DNA of 64,000 bases from Gimesia chilikensis. Its GTDB lineage: Bacteria > Planctomycetota > Planctomycetia > Planctomycetales > Planctomycetaceae. The DNA lies in contig NZ_CP036266.1 of NCBI RefSeq assembly GCF_007744075.1, positions 955,001 through 1,019,000 on the forward strand, in the 5' to 3' direction. Below are positions 16,911 to 26,008 of the stretch, piece after piece. Within the stretch, counting starts at the first letter, position 1; each line of letters opens with the position of its first letter. Made by a program: the position numbers and the translations under genes. Below the pieces are notes generated by a model, which saw nothing but the letters and a program-made list of their open reading frames with translations, was not told the origin of the DNA and searched no databases.

Positions 16911-18475
16911 TGCAACGCCTGATACACACCTGCTGTCTGTCTATGCTCTGCCTGTCGTTGCTCGGCACGGGTGATGTCTTCGCCGCCGACCGCAGTATCC
17001 AGAACTTTGTGAGTCAGCGCGAACAATGGAATAAACTGCTGGGCGTGACGCAGACGCTGGAAGGACGCGTTTCAACGTACAACTCGCTGTCGATGCGGTT
17101 CCGTAACTGTCCCATCCCCTTCTACTTTGCCGGTAAAGTGCCCCGGCTGGATGACAGTTTTCAGAACGTGGAAGTGACCGGTCAACTGGCCCGCGAGAAC
17201 GGACGGCTGCTGTTTAAGATTACATCGCTCAAAAAATTACCAGGCGACCTGGAGCATTTCGTTACCGAACAATCCAAAATCGATTTGAGTGATCCCCGCG
17301 ACTGGTATGAACTCGCCAAATGGGGACAGCAGCGGGCTGAGTTTTATAACGACGAGGAACTCAAACAGAAAGCACTCAATGCATTTCGCCGAGGCGTCGA
17401 AGCCGAATACAGCCAGCTGCGAATCAAGCAGCCGGAGAACCTGATGAAACTGGCTGAGAAGGCAGAGGAGTTCAAACTGGATCCCCGGCTGGCAGAGGCC
17501 TATCGGCACGAAGCCCTGGTCCTCGAATGGGAACAGTTGAAAAAACAGAAAGGTTCCAATGCGGATCCCGTCCGTGCGCAGCTGATCAAACTGTTTCCCA
17601 AAAGTATTACCCCGCTCAAAGTTGATCAGCCAGCCGAACGCAAACGCTATCTCGCAGATCAGGTGGCCGAATTTCAAAAAGCAAACCCGGAGCAGCGGCA
17701 GCGGATGATTCGCTGGTTCTATTCACAGATCGTGCTCGATCAGATTCTCAAGGGACTCGCCGAAGGGGGAAGTAACGGCTTCAAAATCGCCGCAGATATC
17801 AAAAAACAGCTGCCCGAACGACCTGACCTCGCCAGACAGTATGAGCAGATGCAGCTCAGCTTTGACTTCCATCGGATTGACGAACTCCCCCGGCAGTACG
17901 TTCTGGACCTGGCGAAAGAATACCAGCAGCGCGGTGATCAGACCAAAGCGAAACAGACTCTGGAAAACTGGGTGGAAGCCCGTCGGAAGAAACTTGAGCC
18001 CGGCGATGCGGATGGCCGCGTGAGTGTGGCCCGCGACCTGATGGAGCTGACGGGGAACAGGCCCGGGGCAGTTAAACTTCTGCTGCAGGCCTGGGAACTG
18101 AATCCCAAATCGACGGAAACCGCAACCATGCTGGGACGGCTGGGGTATATGCTGCATGAAGATAAATGGCTCGATCCCCAGGAAGTCAAGGAGTTTCGCG
18201 ACGACCCGATTCGTAAGGCGATTCGCAACGGGACCGTAGTCGCCGGCATGAACCGGGATCAGGTTAAGAAAGCACTGGGAGCGCCAACACAGGTGGGCCG
18301 CAGTATTTCCGGCGGGGCGATCAACGAGCTCTGGATCTATGGTGAAGCCGGGAACCAGGGATTGATCATTCAGCTCTCCCGCAAGCAGCGGGCAGACGAA
18401 TTCAAAGTCATCCGTATCAAAAACGCCGCCGCGGCAGCCGGTGGGATAACGCCCGAAACATCAACGGTTGAGTAA
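16910..18475 (+). CDS. Exported helical-repeat protein with BamE/SmpA-like C-terminus
   Basis: ATG 16910 overlaps the previous stop; a GTG one codon earlier (16907) is the alternative. The 521-residue product opens with a signal peptide (MLCLSLLGTGDVFAA). A beta-rich part of about 90 residues follows, then a long alpha-helical region resembling TPR-like repeats (DPRDWYELAKWGQQRAEFY, DLAKEYQQRGDQTKAKQTL, PGAVKLLLQAWELNPKS). Residues about 440-500 (GMNRDQVKKALGAPTQVG, NELWIYGE) look like the SmpA/OmlA (BamE) fold, which in proteobacteria stabilises outer-membrane assembly. Whether this similarity means the same job is uncertain. It is coupled to the zinc-ribbon membrane protein and probably works with it at the envelope. 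Confidence 0.85.
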   Translation: MQRLIHTCCLSMLCLSLLGTGDVFAADRSIQNFVSQREQWNKLLGVTQTLEGRVSTYNSLSMRFRNCPIPFYFAGKVPRLDDSFQNVEVTGQLARENGRLLFKITSLKKLPGDLEHFVTEQSKIDLSDPRDWYELAKWGQQRAEFYNDEELKQKALNAFRRGVEAEYSQLRIKQPENLMKLAEKAEEFKLDPRLAEAYRHEALVLEWEQLKKQKGSNADPVRAQLIKLFPKSITPLKVDQPAERKRYLADQVAEFQKANPEQRQRMIRWFYSQIVLDQILKGLAEGGSNGFKIAADIKKQLPERPDLARQYEQMQLSFDFHRIDELPRQYVLDLAKEYQQRGDQTKAKQTLENWVEARRKKLEPGDADGRVSVARDLMELTGNRPGAVKLLLQAWELNPKSTETATMLGRLGYMLHEDKWLDPQEVKEFRDDPIRKAIRNGTVVAGMNRDQVKKALGAPTQVGRSISGGAINELWIYGEAGNQGLIIQLSRKQRADEFKVIRIKNAAAAAGGITPETSTVE

Positions 18476-18654
18476 GCGAATGCACACGCTTTGCTGCAGA
18501 CTGAAATGCGCATGGGTGATTGTGAAAATCCTTTGAGAATCCCGGCTTTCATTGAATCAACATTGTAAGAAACCGTTGCAGACACTATGGTTTAGCTGCT
18601 TTGAACCCGGGTCCGGGTTGTCTGAATGCTCCCCCTTTACAAGGACTGTAACTG

Positions 18655-20004
18655 GTGACCGAAACGGAATCGACGTCTCAAACAGAACTGCCATCCCTGT
18701 ATCATGATTCCTCGTTCTGGGGGATGACGGTCACGCAGTTCTGGGGCGCCTTCAATGACAATCTCTATAAACAGCTGGTGTTGCTGTTCTGCGCGCAACA
18801 GGCGCTGCAGGGGGCGAAAGATCAGCAGGACATCGCACTGGGAGTCTTCGCGCTCCCCTTCGTCTTCTTCTCAGGACTAGGGGGCTGGTACGCCGATCGA
18901 CACACAAAACGAACGATTGTCATCGCCTGTAAGGTTGCTGAGATCATCATTGCGCTGCTGGCGATGGCGGCCTTCTTCACCGGTCAACTGCTGCCTCTGC
19001 TGGTCGTTCTCGGTCTGCTCAGTACCCAGAGTGCGATCTTTGGACCTGCCAAGTATGGGATCCTGCCGGAAATGCTCCGCAGCGATGATCTGCCTCAGGC
19101 TAACGGTGTGATTCAGATGACAACATTCGTCGCCATCATCTTCGGCATGGCTTCCGCGGGCTTCGTAAAGCAGGCCTTCCCCGATGCACTCTGGAAAACC
19201 AGTTATTTCTGTATCGCGATTGCCGTGATCGGCACGATCTCTGCCTTCTGGGTTCGCCGCACACCGGTGGCGCATCCGGGGCTCCCCTTTCGCTGGTCGA
19301 CGCTGGGTATAAACCCCGAGACGCGAACTTTACTATTACAGGATCGGCGCCTGTTGTCTGTACTGCTGATTTCATCGGTCTTCTGGTTCGTGGGGGGCAT
19401 CGTGCAGCCCCTGGTGAATATCTTCGGGATTGGACAACTGCATTTAAGTGAAAGTCGTACCAGCTTGATGGCGGCCTGTATGGGTGTTGGGATTTCGCTG
19501 GGATGTGTCGCTGCGGGACGTGTTTCGCATAAACGGGTGAATTTCAAACTGGTCACTGTCGGCGCCTGGGGGCTGGTCCTCTGCCTGGCGCTCATGTCGG
19601 GGATCGGCTGGTGGGGGCCTGGAGACGGACTGGAAACCGTCAAACAAACTGATGCTTCGCTCTGGGAAGCCTTCATTCCCCTCAACGCCGCCGAGTGGAT
19701 GTCGCGGACGGTATTGACCCTCGTCGGTTTCTTCGCCGGTCTCTTTATTGTCCCGCTCCAGGTGGAACTGCAGACCCGTCCCCCCAAATCGCAGAAGGGC
19801 CGTATGATCGGTACAATGAATCTGATCAACTGGGTGGGCATCGTGCTCTCCGCGGTCTTCTTCGGTCTCTTTACCATGGTCTGTAACAAGCTGAACTGGC
19901 CTATGAGTCATGTCTTCCTCGTACTGGCCCTGGTGATCCTGCCTGTTGCGCTGTTTTATCATCCCCGGGATGAAGCTTTATCCCACGATGCCCCTGGAAC
20001 CTGA
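18655..20004 (+). CDS. MFS transporter of the lysophospholipid transporter (LplT-like) group
   Basis: This 449-residue protein starts at GTG 18655 with AAGGA about 10 bases upstream. About twelve hydrophobic segments are visible. The opening phrase FWGAFNDNLYKQLVLLF, and GPAKYGILPEML around residue 130, are characteristic of the LplT family. In enterobacteria these flip lysophosphatidylethanolamine inward for re-acylation by Aas. No acyltransferase/acyl-ACP synthetase adjoins it here, although PlsY is encoded about 16 kb away. Substrate specificity is inferred from family only. Confidence 0.88.
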   Translation: MTETESTSQTELPSLYHDSSFWGMTVTQFWGAFNDNLYKQLVLLFCAQQALQGAKDQQDIALGVFALPFVFFSGLGGWYADRHTKRTIVIACKVAEIIIALLAMAAFFTGQLLPLLVVLGLLSTQSAIFGPAKYGILPEMLRSDDLPQANGVIQMTTFVAIIFGMASAGFVKQAFPDALWKTSYFCIAIAVIGTISAFWVRRTPVAHPGLPFRWSTLGINPETRTLLLQDRRLLSVLLISSVFWFVGGIVQPLVNIFGIGQLHLSESRTSLMAACMGVGISLGCVAAGRVSHKRVNFKLVTVGAWGLVLCLALMSGIGWWGPGDGLETVKQTDASLWEAFIPLNAAEWMSRTVLTLVGFFAGLFIVPLQVELQTRPPKSQKGRMIGTMNLINWVGIVLSAVFFGLFTMVCNKLNWPMSHVFLVLALVILPVALFYHPRDEALSHDAPGT

Positions 20005-20014
20005 TAACTTTTGC

Positions 20015-20042
20015 TTGACCAGCGTCGTTCAGCGCCCACAAT
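20015..20042 (+). promoter_or_regulatory. Possible sigma-70-like promoter for the PNPOx-like gene
   Basis: TTGACC (20015-20020) and CACAAT (20037-20042) are separated by 16 bp. Matches are 5 of 6 and 4 of 6. It lies just after the transporter stop and about 50 bp before ATG 20092. Confidence 0.4.
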
Positions 20043-20091
20043 TGAATGAGACGCGACATCCTTGCAGCCGATCCTTCAGGACAGAACACCC

Positions 20092-20703
20092 ATGACCAGG
20101 CAATTTGATTTTAATCCGGCCAAAGTCCATACGATTCTCAACGAGACCTGGCGGCACCTGAACTACGCGGTCGAAACGGAAACGCATCCCTGGCGGCTGG
20201 GCACACTGGCCACGATTTCAGACAATCGTCCCCGCGTGCGTACCGTGGTCCTGAGAGCCGTGGAAATCGAGCAGCGACAGGTGATCTGCTACACCGATCA
20301 GCGTTCAGACAAGGTCCAGGAGCTTGAGGATAATCCCTGGATTGAGTGGGTGGCCTATGATCCGGTCACGCGGGTGCAGATCCGTCTGCGCGGCCGGGCT
20401 GAAGTGCATACCCAAAATGATCAGGCTGCCCGGCACTGGGAGGCCAGCAGTCCCGAGCACCGTCGCGGTTATATCACCGTTTCTGCTCCGGGAACGCAGG
20501 CCGAAACCGCTTCGCCCAATCTGCCCGACTACCTGTTTGACCGGCTGCCCAATGATGAAGAGGCCCAACTGGGTTACGAAAATTTCGCGGTAATCGTCTG
20601 CCAGATTGAACACATCGACTGGCTGGAACTCCGCCGCAACGGCCATCTCGCCGCCCGGTTCCTCTGGACCGACAAATGGGAAGGCCACTGGAAATATGCG
20701 TGA
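20092..20703 (+). CDS. Pyridoxamine 5'-phosphate oxidase-like FMN-binding protein
   Basis: ATG 20092 is preferred over the upstream in-frame TTG at 20062, giving 203 residues. The core matches the PNPOx-like split beta-barrel: WRLGTLATISDNRPRVRTVVLR, ICYTDQRSDKVQELEDNPWIEW, VQIRLRGRAEVH, and a C-terminal IDWLELRRNGHLAARF. The R-x-V-V-L-R and DQRSDK segments are where FMN phosphate contacts lie in the family. It may be a pyridoxal-phosphate oxidase or another flavoreductase; this subgroup is not reliably assigned to PdxH. Confidence 0.88.
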   Translation: MTRQFDFNPAKVHTILNETWRHLNYAVETETHPWRLGTLATISDNRPRVRTVVLRAVEIEQRQVICYTDQRSDKVQELEDNPWIEWVAYDPVTRVQIRLRGRAEVHTQNDQAARHWEASSPEHRRGYITVSAPGTQAETASPNLPDYLFDRLPNDEEAQLGYENFAVIVCQIEHIDWLELRRNGHLAARFLWTDKWEGHWKYA

Positions 20704-20755
20704 CAGGATGTTTTAAAACGAAAAATTCCCATCTACCTGATGGAAGGAGTCGGCG

Positions 20756-21817
20756 ATGTCCAGACAGCTCTGGAGAGATCTGGCAGTGATGATGGGGATC
20801 TTCCTGCTGCTCATCGCACTGCTTATCCCAGCCATACATCGCTCCCGCACGGCAGCCCGCATGTCGTCAGCGAAAAACAATCTCAAGCAGATCGGGCTGG
20901 CACTGCACAATTACCATGACACATTTGGTTGTTTTCCTCCCGGCGGTGTGATTCGCGAAAACGGAACCGCCATGCATGGCTGGATGACGTTTATCATGCC
21001 GTTCCTCGATGCAAGTCCCTATTATAACATGCTCAATTTTAATTACCCTTGGGACAGTCCGGAGAATAACCGGGTCTTTGAGGTCAAATACCCTGTTTAT
21101 CAGATTCCGGGCAGAGACATGGGGCTGACGAGCGGCGGATATGAGCTTACCTATTATATGGGGAATCCAAATCTTCTGTCGCGAAACCGTTCCGTGACAC
21201 TGAGAGAAATCAATACAGGCAGTTCTCATAACTGGTTTGCAGGGGAAGCCGCCGGAAACTTTCAGCCCTGGGGCTATCCTTTCAACTGGCGTCCGCTGGG
21301 AACAAAACTCTGTGATGGACCGGACAGTTTTGGCCTGCTTTCCTGGGACGGCACTCATCTCCTGCTGGTGGATGGCAGCGTGCATTATTTTTCTACTGAG
21401 ACTGCTCCTGAAATTTTGCAGGCACTCGCAGACGCACCACCGATCGCCACCCATGCTCAGACTGCGGTTCCTGAACGCACCTTTGTTATCGGCGATTATG
21501 AGTGGGAGCGAATCGACCTGCAGTCCGATCCACAGGGCGAATATCAATATATCGTCAAAGTCTTGCGAAGCCCTGCTGGCATGCCATTGAAAATGAGCGT
21601 CTGCTCTAGATACATCGTGAGACCGGGAGACGAACCCGAGTATAAGGGAAAGGGGGCTGTGTTTCTGTTCCTGGCACATATTGGCCCGCAGACAGAGATA
21701 GCCTCCACACTCAAAGAGACGTCTCTCAAGGAAGAAACCACTCCCAAACAGTGGGCAGCGAACATGAACCTGTTAAAATCCATTCAGCAACAACTGCCAC
21801 AAACTGATGCACAATAA
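20756..21817 (+). CDS. DUF1559-like protein, tandem copy 1, without prepilin cleavage motif
   Basis: GGAAGGAG lies just upstream of ATG 20756. The 353-residue product has one N-terminal membrane helix ([16 protein letters not shown]) followed directly by the DUF1559 signature ([20 protein letters not shown]). The G-F-T-L-I-E processing motif of canonical members is absent, so it is probably an uncleaved membrane anchor. The shared core contains [20 protein letters not shown] and [12 protein letters not shown]. After this is an extra C-terminal module of about 110 residues ending [10 protein letters not shown], also found in the next two genes. First of three same-strand paralogues. Confidence 0.9.
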   Translation: MSRQLWRDLAVMMGIFLLLIALLIPAIHRSRTAARMSSAKNNLKQIGLALHNYHDTFGCFPPGGVIRENGTAMHGWMTFIMPFLDASPYYNMLNFNYPWDSPENNRVFEVKYPVYQIPGRDMGLTSGGYELTYYMGNPNLLSRNRSVTLREINTGSSHNWFAGEAAGNFQPWGYPFNWRPLGTKLCDGPDSFGLLSWDGTHLLLVDGSVHYFSTETAPEILQALADAPPIATHAQTAVPERTFVIGDYEWERIDLQSDPQGEYQYIVKVLRSPAGMPLKMSVCSRYIVRPGDEPEYKGKGAVFLFLAHIGPQTEIASTLKETSLKEETTPKQWAANMNLLKSIQQQLPQTDAQ

Positions 21818-21853
21818 ATACGATAAACGTAAAGTGAGTTGAGGAGTCTGAAG

Positions 21854-22888
21854 ATGCAGCGTTGGATTTCAGTAATCGTCGTTCTGATGTTAATCGTCCT
21901 AGTGATCGGCCTGACGATGCCTGCGGTGGAGCAGACCAGGCAAGAGGCGCGCAGGTCTCATTCGAAATATAACCTGAAGCAGATTGGCCTGGCGGTGCAC
22001 AATTATCATGACGCACACAAGTGCCTGCCCCCCGGTGGTGTCATTCGAGAGGACGACGTCGCACTGCACGGCTGGATTACGATGCTTCTGCCTTACTTTG
22101 ATCAGAATGACGATTACTTAAGAATCAACTATCAGGTTCCCTGGGATCAGGATAGAAACAGAGCTGTTTTGGAACAATCTCGATCCCTGTTTCTGATTCC
22201 CGGAAACTTTTCGCGGTTCACGAGTCAGGGGTACGGCCTGACCAACTACCTGGGAAATCCCAATCTGCTGTATCGCAACAGCAATGTCACCTTCGAGCAG
22301 ATGTCGAATGGTACCTCGCATACCTGGCTGGCGGGAGAAGTGGCCGGCAACTTCCAGCCCTGGGGCTATCCTTTCAACTGGCGACCGCTGGGAACGAAAC
22401 TCTGTGACGGACCGAATAGCTTCGGCCATCCCCCCTGGCAGGGCGGACATCTGTTGTTTGCCGATGGGAGTGTCACGTTCTTTTCAGAAAACACCTCCGA
22501 TGTGATTCTCGAGAAATTCGCCGCTGCTCCACCTGTGCCCACTGCCGAACAGACACAAGTCCCGGACAGAACCTTTGAAACGGGCGGCTTCTCCTGGAAC
22601 AATCAGTCCTTACAGTCAGATCCCCAGGCGGAACAGCTGTACTACGTGCACGTACTGAGTGGGCAAACCGATCAGCCACTCAGGATAGAAGTCTATTCAA
22701 AGATCAACCTGGAACAGGTGCCGGATTTACCAAAGCTCCGCGGCCCCGACTTTCTCTTTGTGGTTGATAAGAACACCGACATCGCTGAGGCGCTTCAAGC
22801 CACATCACTGCCGAAGTCTGCCTCCCCCGAACAGTTACAACACAATGCAGAGCTTTTGAAGAACCTGCAGGAACGACTACCGGAATAG
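21854..22888 (+). CDS. DUF1559-like protein, tandem copy 2, without prepilin cleavage motif
   Basis: ATG 21854 is chosen over the upstream TTG 21839 because GAGGAG fits the Shine-Dalgarno position. The 344-residue protein has a leading membrane helix ([19 protein letters not shown]), then [19 protein letters not shown] and the family core with [18 protein letters not shown] and [13 protein letters not shown]. No G-F-x-L-x-E motif precedes the helix. The C-terminal module ends [10 protein letters not shown]. The gap to copy 1 is 36 bp and to copy 3 is 26 bp, so one transcript is likely. Confidence 0.9.
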   Translation: MQRWISVIVVLMLIVLVIGLTMPAVEQTRQEARRSHSKYNLKQIGLAVHNYHDAHKCLPPGGVIREDDVALHGWITMLLPYFDQNDDYLRINYQVPWDQDRNRAVLEQSRSLFLIPGNFSRFTSQGYGLTNYLGNPNLLYRNSNVTFEQMSNGTSHTWLAGEVAGNFQPWGYPFNWRPLGTKLCDGPNSFGHPPWQGGHLLFADGSVTFFSENTSDVILEKFAAAPPVPTAEQTQVPDRTFETGGFSWNNQSLQSDPQAEQLYYVHVLSGQTDQPLRIEVYSKINLEQVPDLPKLRGPDFLFVVDKNTDIAEALQATSLPKSASPEQLQHNAELLKNLQERLPE

Positions 22889-22914
22889 AACCTGGCGAGA
22901 AAGGAGAGGAAGTG

Positions 22915-23961
22915 ATGCAGCGCTGGATTTCAATAAGCGTCGTTCTGTTCCTGATTGTCCTGGTGTTCGGTTTGCTGGTTCCAGCGGTACAGCAGGCACG
23001 CGAAGCGGCACGCAGATCGACTGCGAAGAACATCCTGAAACAGATCGGCGTGGCTGTAGATGCCTATGCAAGCACACATCGCTGTTTGCCTTCCGGGGGA
23101 GTGATTCGCGAGGATGGCACCGCCACGCAGGGCTGGATGACGATGTATCTTCCCTATCTGGATGCGAGTCCGGATTATTCTCAGCTTAGTCTGGACGAGC
23201 CCTGGTTGAGTGCAGCCAATCGAACTGTGATTGAAACCGTACGGCCTCAATATTTGAATCCAGAAGTCAGGTCGAACTATACAAGTACCGGCTTTGGTCT
23301 GACGCATTACCTGGGCAATCCGCATCTCTATTACCGCAACAGCAGTGTCACTTTCGATCAGATGGAGCGGGGCACCACGCATACTTGGGTGACTGGAGAT
23401 GTGGCTGGTGAATTTCAACCATGGGCTTATCCGTTTAACTGGCGTCCTCTGGGAACTCAACTGTGTGCAGGACCGGGAAGTTTCGGCTGCCCAAACTGGG
23501 AAGGCGGTCATCTGCTCTTTGCCGATGGCAAAGTCCTGTTCTTTTCTGAAGAGACTTCGCCGGAAATTCTCAAGCAGTTGGCTGCAGCTCCACCCGTGCC
23601 AGCGTCGGAGCAAATGGCAGTCCCCGATAAACGCTTTGAGACGGGAGTCTATCATTGGGAACATGTTCCGCTGGAGAGTCAACCAGAGAACGAACATCGT
23701 TTTTACGCTGAAGTTCTGAAGAAAGCCGGGGAACCACTGCTGATCGACCTGTTTGCAGTTGAGAATCTGTCAGACAGTGAATGGGAGGAAGTGATGGAAA
23801 AGGAAAGGAGCTTTCCAGATACCCTGCTGATACAGAGAATCGACAAGACCACCGACCTTTCTCAGGTTCTGTCAGGATCGATGCTGAAGCAGGCGGCCAG
23901 TGCGCAGCAGATGCAGGAGAATCTCAAGTTGCTCAAGACGCTCCAGAAACAGATGCCTTAG
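22915..23961 (+). CDS. DUF1559-like protein, tandem copy 3, without prepilin cleavage motif
   Basis: ATG 22915 (a GTG directly before it is possible) follows AAAGGAGAGG. The protein is 348 residues. Its N-terminus (MQRWISISVVLFLIVLVFGL) closely resembles copy 2. The signature [19 protein letters not shown], the core THTWVTGDVAGEFQPWAYPF and [13 protein letters not shown] are present, as is the shared C-terminal module ending LLKTLQKQMP. Like its neighbours it lacks the prepilin peptidase site. Confidence 0.9.
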   Translation: MQRWISISVVLFLIVLVFGLLVPAVQQAREAARRSTAKNILKQIGVAVDAYASTHRCLPSGGVIREDGTATQGWMTMYLPYLDASPDYSQLSLDEPWLSAANRTVIETVRPQYLNPEVRSNYTSTGFGLTHYLGNPHLYYRNSSVTFDQMERGTTHTWVTGDVAGEFQPWAYPFNWRPLGTQLCAGPGSFGCPNWEGGHLLFADGKVLFFSEETSPEILKQLAAAPPVPASEQMAVPDKRFETGVYHWEHVPLESQPENEHRFYAEVLKKAGEPLLIDLFAVENLSDSEWEEVMEKERSFPDTLLIQRIDKTTDLSQVLSGSMLKQAASAQQMQENLKLLKTLQKQMP

Positions 23962-24079
23962 GTTAATTCCTCCGCTGCTAGAAATGCGAGCCATTGACGC
24001 TTGCAGCAGGTTTACCGAGATGTTCTGCTAGATGTGCTAATATCTGTGTTTTGTATCACTTCAAATATTTGAGATTACC

Positions 24080-24742
24080 ATGCGCGAATCAGGGACAACG
24101 CCAGATCCGGAACGGATTTCAGGCCATCAATGGCTGCGCGAAGATTCGCGTTCACTGCAGCAGACCAGGCGAGGCTTGAATCTGTTTCTGTATGGCATCG
24201 TCCTGGTTTTCTTCGCCTTGCTGGGGGTACTCTACTTCCGCTTCACTACTGATCTACTCTCTGTCATGATGACACTCCTGCCGATCTTAAGCATGACCGG
24301 TAACCTGTTGATGCTCGCGGGAGCCATCTACTGTCGTGCCGTGCCTGCTGAAGCGGACTGTCGCAATCTGTTGTGGGGTGTCATCGCCGGCGTCTGTGCC
24401 AATATTATTTTTTCCGGCTTCATGTATTCCGATCCCAGTCTGATGCCCATGCCGGTCGCCCTGTTACTGAAGCTGGTCGGATACACCGGTCTCATCCTCT
24501 TTGCTTTATTCCAGCGACGCTTGTTACTCTATGTAGATCGTCCCGATCAGACAGGCAAGGTGACAATTCTGGTGCTGACCACGGCACTGTTTCTGCTCGG
24601 ATCCTGGGGGATGGAAGTGGTGGCGTATCTCGAACTCATGGAAATCGCGTCCATCACGATCTATGCGGTCATGCTGCCCGGATTTTTTACCTATCCCTGT
24701 TTTCTCGGCAGTCTGAAAAAAGCCTTCGTGCCTGCTGGATGA
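24080..24742 (+). CDS. Multi-pass membrane protein, 220 residues
   Basis: No family recognised. After a soluble N-terminus of about 33 residues with several Arg, six hydrophobic segments follow at roughly 35-55, 63-88, 97-115, 125-142, 156-175 and 182-205. No catalytic or transport motif is visible. It follows the DUF1559-like cluster by 118 bp on the same strand, but a link is not shown. The region after it contains a strong promoter for the next operon. Confidence 0.75.
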   Translation: MRESGTTPDPERISGHQWLREDSRSLQQTRRGLNLFLYGIVLVFFALLGVLYFRFTTDLLSVMMTLLPILSMTGNLLMLAGAIYCRAVPAEADCRNLLWGVIAGVCANIIFSGFMYSDPSLMPMPVALLLKLVGYTGLILFALFQRRLLLYVDRPDQTGKVTILVLTTALFLLGSWGMEVVAYLELMEIASITIYAVMLPGFFTYPCFLGSLKKAFVPAG

Positions 24743-24929
24743 TTCAGCCAGATGGGTACAGTCAGCCCGGAAATACTCGGTCATGTCCTGAATCTCGGCA
24801 GATGTGGTTTCTCCGGTGTGGGAATGTCTGATCAGTGCCTTTTTCCCCTGATCTGCACTGAAAATCGCCCCCTGGAATCGAAAATCTGGAATTCTTTACA
24901 CTGAAAGCGTTCTCAGCCGGGGGATCAGC

Positions 24930-24958
24930 TTGACGCGTAATTTCAGGGGCAATATACT
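24930..24958 (+). promoter_or_regulatory. Near-consensus sigma-70 promoter for the TPR/RluA/FAH operon
   Basis: TTGACG (24930-24935) and TATACT (24953-24958) are separated by exactly 17 bp, each 5 of 6 to consensus. The first gene begins 75 bp downstream at 25034. Confidence 0.65.
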
Positions 24959-25033
24959 CGCGCGATGGACTCAGTTATCTCGTTGGGAGAGCATGAGTTT
25001 AGGTCTGTTTAATATTCACTGTGAGAGACTCTG

Positions 25034-26008
25034 ATGAAGAGCGAACATCGACACGATCTGCAAACCAATGACCTGGGCAAACTGATGGTTCAGGCAGAGC
25101 CCTTTGTGGAAAAATATGGCGCGAAAATCCTCGGGGGTATCGGGGCATTAATCGTGCTGCTGATCGTGCTGATCATCTGGAATTCTCAGAAAACCTCTGC
25201 ACAGTCCGAAGCCTGGACCCGCCTGGCGGCTGCAGGCTCTACTGAAGACTTCGAAAACGTTGCTGAAGACTACGCAGGCACACCCGTAGCGAACTGGGCA
25301 CTGATTCACGCCGCTGAAAGTCATCTGCAGTCTGGTATTCGCAGCTCTTTCACCGATCGCAGTGCCGGCGATCGTGAACTGAAGGACGCCAAAGAACAGT
25401 TCCAGAAACTGCTGGATTCTTCCTCAACACCTCCGGAAATTCGCGAACGGGCTCTGTTCGGGATGGCACGCGTTGAAGAAACAACCTCCAATGGCGATCT
25501 GAAAACCGCCACCGAGCTTTATCAGAAGCTGATTAACGAATTCCCCGAGTCTATTTTCCGCCAGCTGGCAGAACAGCGGGTGAAACCGGTTGATGGCGAG
25601 AAAGTTGCTGCTCTGGATGAGGAAGGGACCAAAGAATTCTACAAATGGTTCCACGAGCAGAACCCCAAGCCCGGCGACCGTCAGCGTCCTGGTTTCAATA
25701 TGCCGATGCCCGGTATGGCTCCTCAGGGAGCAGCGCCCCAGGGAAGTGCCCCCGCAGGTGGTGCAGGCACTCCCGGTCTGCCGGAGCTTCCGGCTCTGCC
25801 GAGCCTGCCCGGTCTGCCTGAGCCTCTGACTTCGGAAGAAGGAAAAGCCAGTGAGGGTACTCCGGCTGCTCCCGAAAAAACCGAAGCACCCAAGACTGAA
25901 GGTAAGCCGGCTCCTGAAGCAGGGAAGGCTCCCGCTGAACAACCTAAAGCTGAACAACCCAAGACCGAGGCACCGAAGCCGGAACCAGCGCCCGAAAAGA
26001 AACCATAA
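25034..26008 (+). CDS. Membrane-anchored TPR protein (YfgM-like) with Pro/Ala/Lys/Glu-rich tail
   Basis: This 324-residue protein has a cytoplasmic N-terminus and one membrane helix near 37-55 (ILGGIGALIVLLIVLIIW). A TPR_21/YfgM-like helical domain follows (AWTRLAAAGSTEDFENVAED, VANWALIHAAESHLQSG, TELYQKLINEFPES). YfgM proteins are ancillary to the Sec translocon and BamB. From about residue 235 the chain is low-complexity: Met/Pro/Gly-rich, then repeated P-A-E-K/P-K-T-E units to the end. Such a tail is not typical of YfgM and could span or contact the cell wall. The stop overlaps the next start (TAATG at 26006-26010). Confidence 0.82.
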   Translation: MKSEHRHDLQTNDLGKLMVQAEPFVEKYGAKILGGIGALIVLLIVLIIWNSQKTSAQSEAWTRLAAAGSTEDFENVAEDYAGTPVANWALIHAAESHLQSGIRSSFTDRSAGDRELKDAKEQFQKLLDSSSTPPEIRERALFGMARVEETTSNGDLKTATELYQKLINEFPESIFRQLAEQRVKPVDGEKVAALDEEGTKEFYKWFHEQNPKPGDRQRPGFNMPMPGMAPQGAAPQGSAPAGGAGTPGLPELPALPSLPGLPEPLTSEEGKASEGTPAAPEKTEAPKTEGKPAPEAGKAPAEQPKAEQPKTEAPKPEPAPEKKP

